This document shows positions 40,761-49,211 of a stretch of 64,000 bases of DNA, piece after piece. This DNA is from Glycocaulis sp050485565. GTDB taxonomy: Bacteria > Pseudomonadota > Alphaproteobacteria > Caulobacterales > Maricaulaceae. The first letter of the stretch is position 1, and each line of letters opens with the position of its first letter. The DNA lies in contig NZ_JBJHBQ010000001.1 in the NCBI RefSeq assembly GCF_050485565.1, positions 372,001 to 436,000 of the forward strand, in the 5' to 3' direction. A model generated the notes under the pieces. The model was given only the letters and a program-made list of their open reading frames with translations. It made no database searches and was not told the DNA's origin. The position numbers and the translations under genes are program-made.

Positions 40761-42755
40761 CTAGAAGCTCGTTCCGAAGTTGAAGAAGCCACCAACGGTG
40801 AGGAACCAGAGCATCACCAGCATGGATACGACCAGCACAAGGCTCCAGAGTTTCGCAAACCAGCTCGCAGCGCCGGTCCACACTACGAAGGCGTTCCAGG
40901 CCATGATGGCGAGGGCCGCCAGCGGCAACACGGACAGAAGCTGCAGCAGCGTCATCACGCCATCCAGGCGGCCATCAAGCCGGGTGAAGTCAGACATCAT
41001 GTGCATGATGAGCCAGACCCAGCCGCCGACATGAACCAGCGTCGCCAGCGCGCCGAGCGGCACCAGACGGTGCGCCATGGCTTCCCGGCCTGACAGGGCG
41101 AAGCGCCTGCCAAACCGCCAGCGCACAATCGCCCGCACCGGCCAGAAGATGAAAGTCAGCAAGAGCGCGGCAGCAGCGATGCCCACTAAAGGCGTGAGCA
41201 GGGTGCCGTTGCGCCACCACTCAACAGGCATGAACACCATGAAAGGTGAGAAGAAGGCCGCACTGAACATCTCCACATTGCCATCCTCGCCGATACGGGC
41301 CGATAGGCGTTCCACGCCGCCCACCTGTTGCCAGACAAAGGGCTCGACCTCGCGGAAGCGCATGGGCGCACCGGCGGTATCGTTCAGGATGGAAAGCGAC
41401 AGCTCGTGATCAGCATTCATGGTCACGCTCGCCGGACTTAGCAGCCAGCTGGACGCCAGGAAATTGCCTGTAGGACGACGCGAGACAAGATACTGGCCAA
41501 CCAGCATGCGGCCATGCTCCTCGGCCGTCTCCAGCGTCGGCAGCTCTTCCAGCTCCACCGGGAAATAGCGGTCAGTGAACTGCTCGAAGAGCGCCTGCCG
41601 AATGCGGCCCGTTGCCCCGCCGCGCCCGGTGCTGTTCATCGAGATGTACAGGCCGACGCCGTGATCGAGATAGAGATGCAGATTGGAATGGAAGAGGGTG
41701 GTATCACCGCCATGACCGATAATGCGGTGGCCATTGCGGTTCTGCTGATAGAAGCCCAGCACCATCGAGTTGAGCGAGGGCAGCTTGCGATCCTCACTGG
41801 TATACATCAGCTCAGCCGTCTCGGGCGATAGCAGCCCTTCGCCATTATTGAGGTAGGCGATCATCAGCCGGCCCATATCATTGCCGGTTGAGGACATCGA
41901 ACCGGCAGGCGCGGCGCTGACAATCTCGAACGGGCGCGCATCGCCATCAGATGCACGCAGGTATCCGCTGGACATCAGGCCTTCGAGATGATCCGGCAAA
42001 GGCTGGCGCAGAGTCGACCGCTCCATGCCCAGAGGCGCGAAGATGCGCTGATCGAGATAGTCATCGAAGGCCATGCCGGACACACGCTCGACCACATAGC
42101 CAGCCAGCGCCGTGCCGTAGTTGGAATAAGCAGGTACCTCGCCGGCCGGATACATGGCCGGAGGCACATTCTCGCGCAGATACTGGCCGAGCGGCACAAG
42201 CCTGTCCTCATTGTCCATGATCAGGCCGCGCACCGCCTCGCCCCAGCCGGGCGTGTGGTGGAGGATGTGACGCATGGTGACCGGACCGTCGACTGCGTTC
42301 ACCTCGAAATCGAGATAGGTGTTGATGTCAGCATCAAGATCAACAAGCCCATCGTCGACCAGCTGCATGACAGCGGTCCAGGTGATGAGCTTGGATACCG
42401 AACCGGGACGGAAAAGGGTGGCGTCAGGATCAACCGGGGCGCGGGTTTCTACATCGGCATAGCCGTAGCCTCTGCTGAGCAGGATTTCCCCGTCCGCTAC
42501 CACCGTTACGACGGCACCGGCAATGTCGCCTTGCGCCAGCGCGTAGGGCATGAAGCCATCCAGCCAGCTTTCCAGATCAGCCCGGTCGATGACGCCCGAT
42601 GGCGCGGCCGGGGCCGCTACCTGTTCAGGAAGCGCCGGCAGTTCGACCTGCTCTTGATCACGTGGATCAAGATCAGGCACCTGCGCGGAGGCTGTCGAAA
42701 GGGCGAACCCCGCCAGCAGGGCGCCCAATGCGCCCTGCATCCAATGCTTCACCAT
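40761..42755 (-). CDS. Exported serine hydrolase (S12 beta-lactamase family) with C-terminal membrane helices
   Basis: 664 residues. Signal peptide MVKHWMQGALGALLAGFALS, a short Pro/Ala linker, then an S12 (class C/DD-peptidase-like) domain at ~55-400. This has the nucleophile FRPGSVSKLITW, the YSNYG motif and the HGG triad element GHGGDTTLF. A ~100-residue beta segment follows. The last ~150 residues hold four predicted membrane helices (TPLVGIAAAALLLTFIFW, LVPLGALATLVHVGGWVWLI, and two more). The relatives cleave D-amino-acid amide or peptide bonds. It sits between a TonB receptor and dgcA. The first start codon in frame is a GTG directly before this ATG. Confidence 0.8.
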   Translation of the reverse strand: MVKHWMQGALGALLAGFALSTASAQVPDLDPRDQEQVELPALPEQVAAPAAPSGVIDRADLESWLDGFMPYALAQGDIAGAVVTVVADGEILLSRGYGYADVETRAPVDPDATLFRPGSVSKLITWTAVMQLVDDGLVDLDADINTYLDFEVNAVDGPVTMRHILHHTPGWGEAVRGLIMDNEDRLVPLGQYLRENVPPAMYPAGEVPAYSNYGTALAGYVVERVSGMAFDDYLDQRIFAPLGMERSTLRQPLPDHLEGLMSSGYLRASDGDARPFEIVSAAPAGSMSSTGNDMGRLMIAYLNNGEGLLSPETAELMYTSEDRKLPSLNSMVLGFYQQNRNGHRIIGHGGDTTLFHSNLHLYLDHGVGLYISMNSTGRGGATGRIRQALFEQFTDRYFPVELEELPTLETAEEHGRMLVGQYLVSRRPTGNFLASSWLLSPASVTMNADHELSLSILNDTAGAPMRFREVEPFVWQQVGGVERLSARIGEDGNVEMFSAAFFSPFMVFMPVEWWRNGTLLTPLVGIAAAALLLTFIFWPVRAIVRWRFGRRFALSGREAMAHRLVPLGALATLVHVGGWVWLIMHMMSDFTRLDGRLDGVMTLLQLLSVLPLAALAIMAWNAFVVWTGAASWFAKLWSLVLVVSMLVMLWFLTVGGFFNFGTSF

Positions 42756-42787
42756 CACTTTTCCTTCCCTGTCCGGGTGTAACCCCG

Positions 42788-45004
42788 CTAGCGGCTGAGA
42801 CTAAGCACCACGCCCACTGTACGTGGCTGAAGCAACGAGCTCATCACAAAAGTCGGAGCACCGAATGCGTCCGTCATGCGGGTTCCGCTGAGATAGACAT
42901 CCTCATCGGTCAGGTTGCGCACATAGCCGCGCAGCGCCAAGCTTCCGTTGGATATCTCGGCATTGAGATCAACCGAGTGATAGCTGTCGAGCTTCATGAA
43001 ATTGGCAGCGCCGGGATAGGAGACATTGCGGTCACCAATCCAGCGGATCCCGCCGCCCAAGCTCGCATCCCAGCCGTTCTGCAGCCCCCAGCTATAGTCC
43101 GCCGTAAGCGAGTAGTTATACCGCGGCACACCGGGCAGCCGGTCACCACTGACTGCCGACAGGCCGGGCGCATCAGCGGTAAGTACAGAATCCACGAAGG
43201 CCGCGTTCAGGCCGAGACGCAACCCGTCAACCGGAGCGATAACGCCCTGGAACTCGACACCGCGCGAGCGGGCCGTATCACCATTGGTCAGCCAGCTGAT
43301 CCCGCCTGCAGCGGTTGCCAGCTGTATGTCTTCCCACTCGATCCAGAAGGCTGTCGCCTCAATGAGCGCGCGGCCATCCCAGAAGTCCGACTTGATCCCG
43401 ACCTCATAGTTTACCAGCCGGTCGGCATCGACCTGCGGGGGCACGCCGGGCAGCGACACATTGGGACCGCCAGGGCGGTAGCCACTGGCCACACGGCCAT
43501 AGAGCATGGTCTGGTCGGTTACATCAAAGGTCGCGCTGGCCATGTAGGTGAACACGGTCTCTGAGGAGTCGCCAGGCACCTCCTGATACCCGCCAACCAG
43601 TGGGCCATCGGAAATCTGGGCAAAGTCCTGCTCGTTACGCGCAAGGCGCCCGCCCAGCCCAAGCGTAAGCCGGTCGGTGAGGTCAAAGCTCATATTGCCG
43701 AAAATGGCGATTTCTTCATAACTGCTGGGTAGTCCCACAATAGCCAGCGGATCAAGACCAGGAATCGAGCTGCCAGACATATCCAGAGCCGTTGCAATCT
43801 GCTGGTTGACGCTGTCTTCCTGCGTGTAGAAAACGCCAGCCATCCACTGCCAGGGCCCGTCCCCGGCCGATGTCAGCCGGAATTCCTGAGTAATCTTTTC
43901 AAGATCGAGCAGGATATTGAATTCCGACAGGCCCGGCGGGACCGCACCGCCCGTGAACAACGGGAACAGAACGCCGTAGATCGTACTGGCGTCCTGCGTC
44001 TGGTTATTCACGATGTTGGAGAAGCTGGTGATCGAGGTCAGGTCGGCAAAGCCGATATCCCAGTTGAGCCGGGCGGCATAATAGCGCTCCCGCTTTTCAA
44101 ACGGCTCGGCCAGCTGATTGCGCGTGGTACGCGGCCCGTCAAAGGTCTGCAGCGTCGCCGGATCGAGATAGACTTGCGCGTTGTCTGCTGAATCGATGTT
44201 CTGGAACATCGCGGACAGATTGATGGTGAAGTTGCTGGCAGGCTCCAGGAAGAGCGCCAGCCGGCCACCGGTCTGCGTCAGCTCGTTCTGGTCACTACGC
44301 CCGGTCAGCGTGTTGTCTACATAGCCCGGCGTTTCGCGCGTAAACAGGCTGGCGCTGAACGCGGCATTATCGGCCAGAGGGACGTTCACCCGCCCGCGCG
44401 CGCCGTAACCCAGCGAGCTGGCATCGGCCACCGAGAACATCTCGCCAGCCATCTGCACGGAAAAGCCGGACGGGTCGGGCGTACGCGTGACATAGCGCAG
44501 CAGGCCGCCCATGGCACTGGCACCGTAGAGCGTGCCTTGCGGGCCGCGCAGGATCTCAACCCGCTCGATATCATTCGGGAACAGGTCAAGCGCGAACGCC
44601 GAGGCGCGCGAATAATTCGAGCTGCCACCCAGCGGGGTATCGTCGATATGGGTGCTGACGGTAGCACCCGGACCGACCGGCGCAATCCCGCGCAGCGTAA
44701 TCGAGGTCTGGCCGGGACTGCCGCCACTGCCGACATTCACGCCGGGTACGTAGGCTGCGTAATCTGCCAGCGAACCCACACCCATGCCCTGCAGGCGCTC
44801 ACCGGAAACCACGCTGATTGAAGCGGGAATGTCGGTGATAGCTTCCTCGCGCTTTTGCGCGGTGACGATGATGACGTCACGCACCTGCGAGGTGGCAACC
44901 GGCTGGCTGTCATCCTGGGATGCGTCCTCAAATGCGAGTGCCGGTGCGCACATGGCCATGGCGGCCGTGCCCAGAAGCCCCGCGCGAAGCGAATGCCTGA
45001 TCAT
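42788..45004 (-). CDS. TonB-dependent outer membrane receptor
   Basis: 738 residues. Signal peptide MIRHSLRAGLLGTAAMAMCA ending near ALAFE. A possible TonB-box region is VRDVIIVTAQKREE. The plug domain shows DIPASISVVSGERL, VLSGSGGSPGQTS-like GSGGSPGQTSITLRGI, and EILRGPQGTLYGASAMGGLL. The C-terminal barrel ends with VGVVLSLSR. This is the common type used for uptake of large or scarce substrates. As first gene of the operon, 32 bp before the serine hydrolase, it would import the peptide or muropeptide substrate. Siderophore transport cannot be excluded from sequence. Confidence 0.9.
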   Translation of the reverse strand: MIRHSLRAGLLGTAAMAMCAPALAFEDASQDDSQPVATSQVRDVIIVTAQKREEAITDIPASISVVSGERLQGMGVGSLADYAAYVPGVNVGSGGSPGQTSITLRGIAPVGPGATVSTHIDDTPLGGSSNYSRASAFALDLFPNDIERVEILRGPQGTLYGASAMGGLLRYVTRTPDPSGFSVQMAGEMFSVADASSLGYGARGRVNVPLADNAAFSASLFTRETPGYVDNTLTGRSDQNELTQTGGRLALFLEPASNFTINLSAMFQNIDSADNAQVYLDPATLQTFDGPRTTRNQLAEPFEKRERYYAARLNWDIGFADLTSITSFSNIVNNQTQDASTIYGVLFPLFTGGAVPPGLSEFNILLDLEKITQEFRLTSAGDGPWQWMAGVFYTQEDSVNQQIATALDMSGSSIPGLDPLAIVGLPSSYEEIAIFGNMSFDLTDRLTLGLGGRLARNEQDFAQISDGPLVGGYQEVPGDSSETVFTYMASATFDVTDQTMLYGRVASGYRPGGPNVSLPGVPPQVDADRLVNYEVGIKSDFWDGRALIEATAFWIEWEDIQLATAAGGISWLTNGDTARSRGVEFQGVIAPVDGLRLGLNAAFVDSVLTADAPGLSAVSGDRLPGVPRYNYSLTADYSWGLQNGWDASLGGGIRWIGDRNVSYPGAANFMKLDSYHSVDLNAEISNGSLALRGYVRNLTDEDVYLSGTRMTDAFGAPTFVMSSLLQPRTVGVVLSLSR

Positions 45005-45312
45005 GATTTACTCTCCCCTCCTGAACTTTGCGTTCATGGTTGCGGCCTGACAGGCCCCGCCCCATCGCGGATGGAGGCGCACACCAGATCAGGTCTATCC
45101 GGAACAGGGTCGATCCCAATAGGAGAATTGTCAACAAAATTTTCTGATCAGGACAACATCGCTTTCTGCGGCGCTCGTGACGCCTGGAAGCGTTGTGGGC
45201 TTGGCGGCGGCCATGCAACGCGGCTAGCCTGTGCCAAGTCCCGGATGGAAAGTGGTTTTCCGAACGGGCCGGTTTTGGCTATTTTCGATCAGGGTATAGT
45301 CAGGAATATGCG
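45005..45312. promoter_or_regulatory. Divergent control region of the D-glutamate operon and its regulator
   Basis: 308 bp with no gene. A perfect leftward -35 TTGACA is read at 45129-45134, without a good -10 at 16-18 bp. TTGTCAACAA (45128-45137), an inverted TTGT/ACAA repeat, overlaps it and is followed by AAAATTTT, making an operator candidate. For the regulator, TATAGT (45295-45300) stands only 12 bp before its ATG, so a very short or absent leader is possible. Confidence 0.4.
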
Positions 45313-45969
45313 ATGAATAACACCGCTACCGAAGCCAGCACGACACTGGGCCAGGTCGTGCGCGCCATACGGCAGCGCAATGGCTGGACCCTGAAGGAGA
45401 TGAGCCAGCGCTCCGGCATTCCGCTCTCGACCCTGTCCAAGATCGAGCACGACCGGCTAACCCTCACCTATGACAAGCTCTTGCAGCTCAGCCAGAGGCT
45501 GGATATCCCGCTATCGGACCTGTTCAGCGCCCCCAGCCCGGACAGTGGCACGCCCGCAGGCGCGGTTACCGGGCGGCGCGCCAAGGGCACGCTGGACACC
45601 GGCATGCGCGTCGAGACGGACAATTACGACTATTTCTATCTGTGTACCGAGCTGCGCAAGAAGAGCATGATTCCCATCTTCACCAAGGTGCGCGCGCGCT
45701 CCGTGGAGGAGTTCGGCGATCTGATCCGCCATGGCGGGGAAGAGTTCATCTTCGTGCTGGAAGGCCGTGTCGAGGTGCATACCGAGTTTTACGACCCGGT
45801 CGTGCTAGAGAAGTGGGAATCCTACTATCTCGACAGCTCGATGGGCCACGCCTACCTGGTGGGCGAAGGCTGCGATGAAGCCCTGATTATCGGCGTGTGC
45901 GGCGGTGATGAACGCATCGACGTGGAAAGCCTCGTCCATATCGGCGAGAAGCGCGAGTCAGTGAGCTAG
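45313..45969 (+). CDS. XRE-cupin transcriptional regulator
   Basis: 218 residues. An N-terminal XRE helix-turn-helix (~10-65) has VVRAIRQRNGWTLKEMSQRS and GIPLSTLSKIEHDRLTLTY. A C-terminal cupin-2 barrel (~125-195) has RHGGEEFIFVLEGRVEVHTE and DSSMGHAYLVGEG. Proteins of this build sense small amino-acid or amine ligands in the cupin and control neighbouring uptake genes. The start at 45313 follows AGGA closely; upstream in-frame residues look non-coding. It faces the six-gene D-glutamate operon across 308 bp and is the most likely regulator. Confidence 0.85.
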   Translation: MNNTATEASTTLGQVVRAIRQRNGWTLKEMSQRSGIPLSTLSKIEHDRLTLTYDKLLQLSQRLDIPLSDLFSAPSPDSGTPAGAVTGRRAKGTLDTGMRVETDNYDYFYLCTELRKKSMIPIFTKVRARSVEEFGDLIRHGGEEFIFVLEGRVEVHTEFYDPVVLEKWESYYLDSSMGHAYLVGEGCDEALIIGVCGGDERIDVESLVHIGEKRESVS

Positions 45970-46014
45970 CGGGGCTATCGCGCGACGGGCAGCATGGACT
46001 TGTTTTGAAGGAAC

Positions 46015-46104
<90 letters not shown>

Positions 46105-46237
46105 GCGAAGCGGCGGAAACTAGCGGCAAGCCTCTCCCCCCGCAAGCGGGTAATGTGCAGATGAAACCGGCGGTGACAATGTCCTGCGGCGCGGTCATTC
46201 GCACTGCCTGCAAAGGCCAGTGCGCGCCCCGCCACGA

Positions 46238-46266
46238 TTGACTCAAGGCGCCTATTGCGTGTAAGT
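46238..46266 (+). promoter_or_regulatory. Possible promoter of rplU-rpmA
   Basis: TTGACT (46238-46243), 17 bp, GTAAGT (46261-46266) in the 304-bp gap between tRNA-Ser and rplU. The -35 is strong, the -10 weak. The rest of the gap holds two leader hairpins and nothing else I recognise. Confidence 0.42.
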
Positions 46267-46320
46267 GCGCGCCTCTGATGCCCGCCTCAGGCCATGAGTG
46301 CGGGCGCTTTGTTGTGACAA

Positions 46321-46380
46321 CGCCATCTTGCAAAGAAGCTGGCGAAGAAAAAGGGTAAGGCTTCCCAATGACTTGGGGAG
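46321..46380 (+). promoter_or_regulatory. Two hairpins in the rplU 5' leader
   Basis: CGCCA...CTT pairs with AAG...TGGCG (46321-46344), and CTTCCCAA (46361-46368) pairs with TTGGGGAG (46373-46380) with one G-U pair and a TGAC loop. They lie 29-88 bp before the L21 start and could mediate autogenous control by a ribosomal protein. Only the pairing is seen. Confidence 0.35.
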
Positions 46381-46408
46381 ATCTGGCCGTAGAAAAGGTG
46401 ATTGAGAG

Positions 46409-47080
46409 ATGTATGCGGTAATCAAGACCGGCGGGAAGCAGTACAAGGTTGCCGAAGGCGACCGCCTCGTCGTGGAAAAAATTGACGGCGAAGCTGGCGA
46501 CCAGATCGTGTTCGGCGAAGTCCTGATGCTGGGCGGCGAAAGCGGCGTGACCGTGGGCAGCCCGCTGATCGACGGCGCGCAGGTGATTGGCGAGCTGGTG
46601 GAAGTGCGCAAGGGCGAGAAAGTCATCGTCTTCAAAAAGCGCCGCCGCCAGAACTACCGCCGCACCAAGGGCCACCGCCAGTGGGAAGCGTTCGTGGCGA
46701 TCTCCGAGATCGTGCTGCCGGGCGCCAAGCCGAAAACGGCTGCCAAGGCGAAAGCCAAGCCGGCGGCCAAATCTGAGGACGCGCCTGCCAAGGCCGCTCC
46801 GAAGGCTGCTGCGCCCAAAGCTGCCGCGAAAGCTGAAAAGCCGGCCGCGAAAGCCGCACCGAAAGCCAAGGCCGCCAGCAATGACGATCTGACCCAGCTC
46901 AATGGCGTGGGCCCCGCCTATGCCAAGAAGCTGAACGCGGCGGGCGTGACCAGCTTTGCGCAGGTCGCCGCCTGGAAGGCTGCTGATCTGGACGCGCTGG
47001 ACGCTGAAATCGCCGGCGTGAAGGCGAAAGCGGAAAGCGGCGAGTGGGTGAAACAAGCCAAGGAACTGGCGAAGGGCTAA
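46409..47080 (+). CDS. rplU: 50S ribosomal protein L21 with C-terminal extension
   Basis: 223 residues, about twice the normal L21 (~103). Residues 1-103 are canonical L21: MYAVIKTGGKQYKVAEGD through KVIVFKKRRRQNYRRTKGHR. A flexible Ala/Lys/Pro-rich segment (KTAAKAKAKPAAKSEDAPAK and similar, ~107-152) follows. A ~65-residue helical domain closes the chain, with LTQLNGVGPAYAKKLNAAG, a helix-hairpin-helix-like motif that often binds nucleic acid. Extended L21 proteins occur in alphaproteobacteria. rpmA follows after 47 bp. Confidence 0.95.
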   Translation: MYAVIKTGGKQYKVAEGDRLVVEKIDGEAGDQIVFGEVLMLGGESGVTVGSPLIDGAQVIGELVEVRKGEKVIVFKKRRRQNYRRTKGHRQWEAFVAISEIVLPGAKPKTAAKAKAKPAAKSEDAPAKAAPKAAAPKAAAKAEKPAAKAAPKAKAASNDDLTQLNGVGPAYAKKLNAAGVTSFAQVAAWKAADLDALDAEIAGVKAKAESGEWVKQAKELAKG

Positions 47081-47127
47081 GCCCCCGCGCCGTTTCGATA
47101 GCAGACAATATCTGAGGAGAGCGAACC

Positions 47128-47397
47128 ATGGCTCACAAGAAGGCAGGCGGTTCATCCCGCAACGGACGCGACAGTGAAGGCCGGCGCCTTGGCGTCAAGA
47201 AGGCCGGCGGTCAGGCCGTGATTCCGGGCAATATCATCATTCGCCAGCGCGGCACGAAGTATTACCCCGGCGCCAATGTCGGCATGGGCAAGGATCACAC
47301 CCTTTTCGCCCTTACCGAAGGCAAGGTGGAATTCCGCCGCAAGAAGGACGACCGCATGTATGTATCGGTCGCCCCGCTTAGCGACGCTGCCGAATAG
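47128..47397 (+). CDS. rpmA: 50S ribosomal protein L27
   Basis: 89 residues with the full L27 pattern MAHKKAGGSSRNGRDSEGRR, GVKKAGGQAVIPGNIIIRQR and GTKYYPGANVGMGKDHTLFA. The N-terminus reaches the peptidyl-transferase centre and starts directly with MAHKKAGG, without the cleaved extension of Firmicutes. GAGGAGAG precedes the ATG. Co-transcribed with rplU; a terminator follows 85 bp later. Confidence 0.98.
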   Translation: MAHKKAGGSSRNGRDSEGRRLGVKKAGGQAVIPGNIIIRQRGTKYYPGANVGMGKDHTLFALTEGKVEFRRKKDDRMYVSVAPLSDAAE

Positions 47398-47482
47398 GGT
47401 TTTTCCGAAAGCTTCATGCCGGATCGCCCTTCTTTAAAGAAAAGGTGATCCCGGGCGGCGAAAGCTGCAAAGCTCTGAAAGG

Positions 47483-47510
47483 GGAGCGGGATCATCCCGC
47501 TCCTCTTTTT
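47483..47510 (+). terminator. Terminator of rplU-rpmA
   Basis: GGAGCGGG pairs with CCCGCTCC across a 5-nt loop (47483-47503) and is followed by TCTTTTT. The next gene starts 43 bp later. Confidence 0.85.
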
Positions 47511-47552
47511 CGTTGCGCCGGACCCTTTCCCGGCCAGCGTGCGGAGACGGCC

Positions 47553-48113
47553 ATGCACGCCGATAACGCAATACCCGACTGGACACGGCCGCTGGAGAGC
47601 GAACGGCTGAGCCTGCGTCCACTGACGCTCGAGGATGCGGGCTGGATCGCGCAAGGCACGACCAATCGCAAGGTTACCGACATGACCGGGCGCATCCCCT
47701 ATCCCAACCCGCCTCTGGGGGCCGAACTTTACGTGCTCACCTGCCAGGCGGCAGAGGCCAATCGGGGCGACCGGGTGCGCGCGATCATCCGCAAGGCCGA
47801 TCGCGCCGGCATGGGCATGATCGGGCTGCATCCCCGCAAAGATGGCGCTTGGGAGTTTGGTTACTGGCTGGGCGAACCCTATTGGAGCCAGGGCTATGCC
47901 AGTGAGGCAGCGCAGCTATTGCTGAACGCGGCCGACCGGGCAGGCATTGCCCCCATTGTCGCAGGCCACTATGCCGACAATCCGGCATCGGGCCGGGTGC
48001 TGGAGAAATGCGGCTTTGTCTATACCGGCGAGGTGCCGATTGCGTTCTCATCGGGCCGCATGGCATCGGCCCCCTGCCCGCGCATGGTGCGCGCCGCCGT
48101 TCCCACGCTATAA
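47553..48113 (+). CDS. GNAT family N-acetyltransferase (RimJ/RimL-like)
   Basis: 186 residues of the Acetyltransf_3 type: LESERLSLRPLTLEDAGWIA at the start, MGMIGLHPRKDGAWEFGYWL, then the acetyl-CoA strand-helix PYWSQGYASEAAQLLLNAAD and DNPASGRVLEKCGFVYTGE. Such enzymes acetylate ribosomal proteins or small amines; the substrate here is unknown. The start at 47553 follows GGAGA and lies behind the rpmA terminator. It precedes obgE by 39 bp, a common placement in this lineage. Confidence 0.85.
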   Translation: MHADNAIPDWTRPLESERLSLRPLTLEDAGWIAQGTTNRKVTDMTGRIPYPNPPLGAELYVLTCQAAEANRGDRVRAIIRKADRAGMGMIGLHPRKDGAWEFGYWLGEPYWSQGYASEAAQLLLNAADRAGIAPIVAGHYADNPASGRVLEKCGFVYTGEVPIAFSSGRMASAPCPRMVRAAVPTL

Positions 48114-48152
48114 CCGGGCCCTTGCCCCCTCATTGCAGATTGCACATACCCC

Positions 48153-49211
48153 ATGAAGTTTCTTGATCAGGTCAAAGTCTTTATCGCGTCAGGCTATGGC
48201 GGACCGGGATGTGTGTCGTTCCGCCGGGAGAAATATGTCGAGTTCGGCGGGCCGGATGGCGGGGATGGCGGCAAGGGCGGCGATGTCTGGGCCGAGGCCG
48301 TGGACGGGCTCAATACGCTCATCGACTACCGCTACAAGCAGCATTTCAAGGCCCAGCGCGGCATTAATGGCGCGGGCGCGAACCGCACCGGCGCTGATGG
48401 CGAGGACATCATCCTGAAAGTGCCAGTCGGCACCCAGATTCTCGACGAGAATAATGAGGAAGTGCTGGCCGACATGACCGAGGAGGGCATGAAGGTGTTG
48501 CTGGCGCGCGGCGGACGCGGCGGCAAGGGCAATGCCCATTTCAAGACCTCACGCCAGCAAGCCCCGCGCCACGCACAGCCCGGCGAGGAGGGCGAGGAGC
48601 GCTGGCTGTGGCTGCGCCTGAAACTCATTGCGGACGCAGGGCTGATCGGTCTGCCCAATGCGGGCAAATCCACCTTCCTGTCGGCCTGCAGCCGGGCCAA
48701 TCCGAAGATCGCGGCCTATCCCTTCACCACGCTGCATCCCAATCTGGGCGTCGTGGACACCGGCGAGGGCAAGCGTTTTGTGCTGGCTGACATCCCCGGC
48801 CTGATCGAGGGCGCACATGAGGGTGCCGGGATTGGCGACCGCTTCCTTGGCCATATCGAGCGCTGCGCAACACTGGTCCATCTGGTCGATGCGGGCGGGG
48901 AAGACCCGGTAGCGGCCTATGATGTGGTACGCGGAGAACTGGCAGCCTATGGCGGCGGCCTGACGGAGAAATCGGAGATACTGGTTCTCTCCAAGATGGA
49001 GACGGTCAGCCCCGAACGGCTTGAGGAGCTCAAATCCGAGCTGGAGAGCCGCAGCGAGGGCGAGATTGCTGTGGTATCGGCGGTCACGGGCGAAAACATG
49101 CGCCCGCTGCTTTACCGGATCGAGGCAGCCATTGAAGGCCAGCGCGCCGCCGACAAGGCAGAGGCCGAGCGCCTGGCGCGCGGCGGCGAGGACGATAGCT
49201 GGACACCATGA
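48153..49211 (+). CDS. obgE: GTPase Obg
   Basis: 352 residues. The glycine-rich Obg fold (~1-158) has MKFLDQVKVFIASGYGGPGC, GGPDGGDGGKGGDVW and RGGRGGKGNAHF. The G domain has G1 GLPNAGKSTFL, G3 DIPGLIEGAHEGAGIG and the G4 region VLSKMETV, where the usual NKxD appears as SKME. Essential GTPase in ribosome assembly and stress. The missing C-terminal OCT domain is normal in alphaproteobacteria. The stop overlaps nadD by 4 bp. Confidence 0.95.
   Translation: MKFLDQVKVFIASGYGGPGCVSFRREKYVEFGGPDGGDGGKGGDVWAEAVDGLNTLIDYRYKQHFKAQRGINGAGANRTGADGEDIILKVPVGTQILDENNEEVLADMTEEGMKVLLARGGRGGKGNAHFKTSRQQAPRHAQPGEEGEERWLWLRLKLIADAGLIGLPNAGKSTFLSACSRANPKIAAYPFTTLHPNLGVVDTGEGKRFVLADIPGLIEGAHEGAGIGDRFLGHIERCATLVHLVDAGGEDPVAAYDVVRGELAAYGGGLTEKSEILVLSKMETVSPERLEELKSELESRSEGEIAVVSAVTGENMRPLLYRIEAAIEGQRAADKAEAERLARGGEDDSWTP

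Noticed and set aside
42788..45004. Siderophore receptor
   Set aside because: No iron-related gene or Fur-like site was seen nearby and the operon genes are D-amino-acid and peptide related; not excluded, but not the preferred reading.
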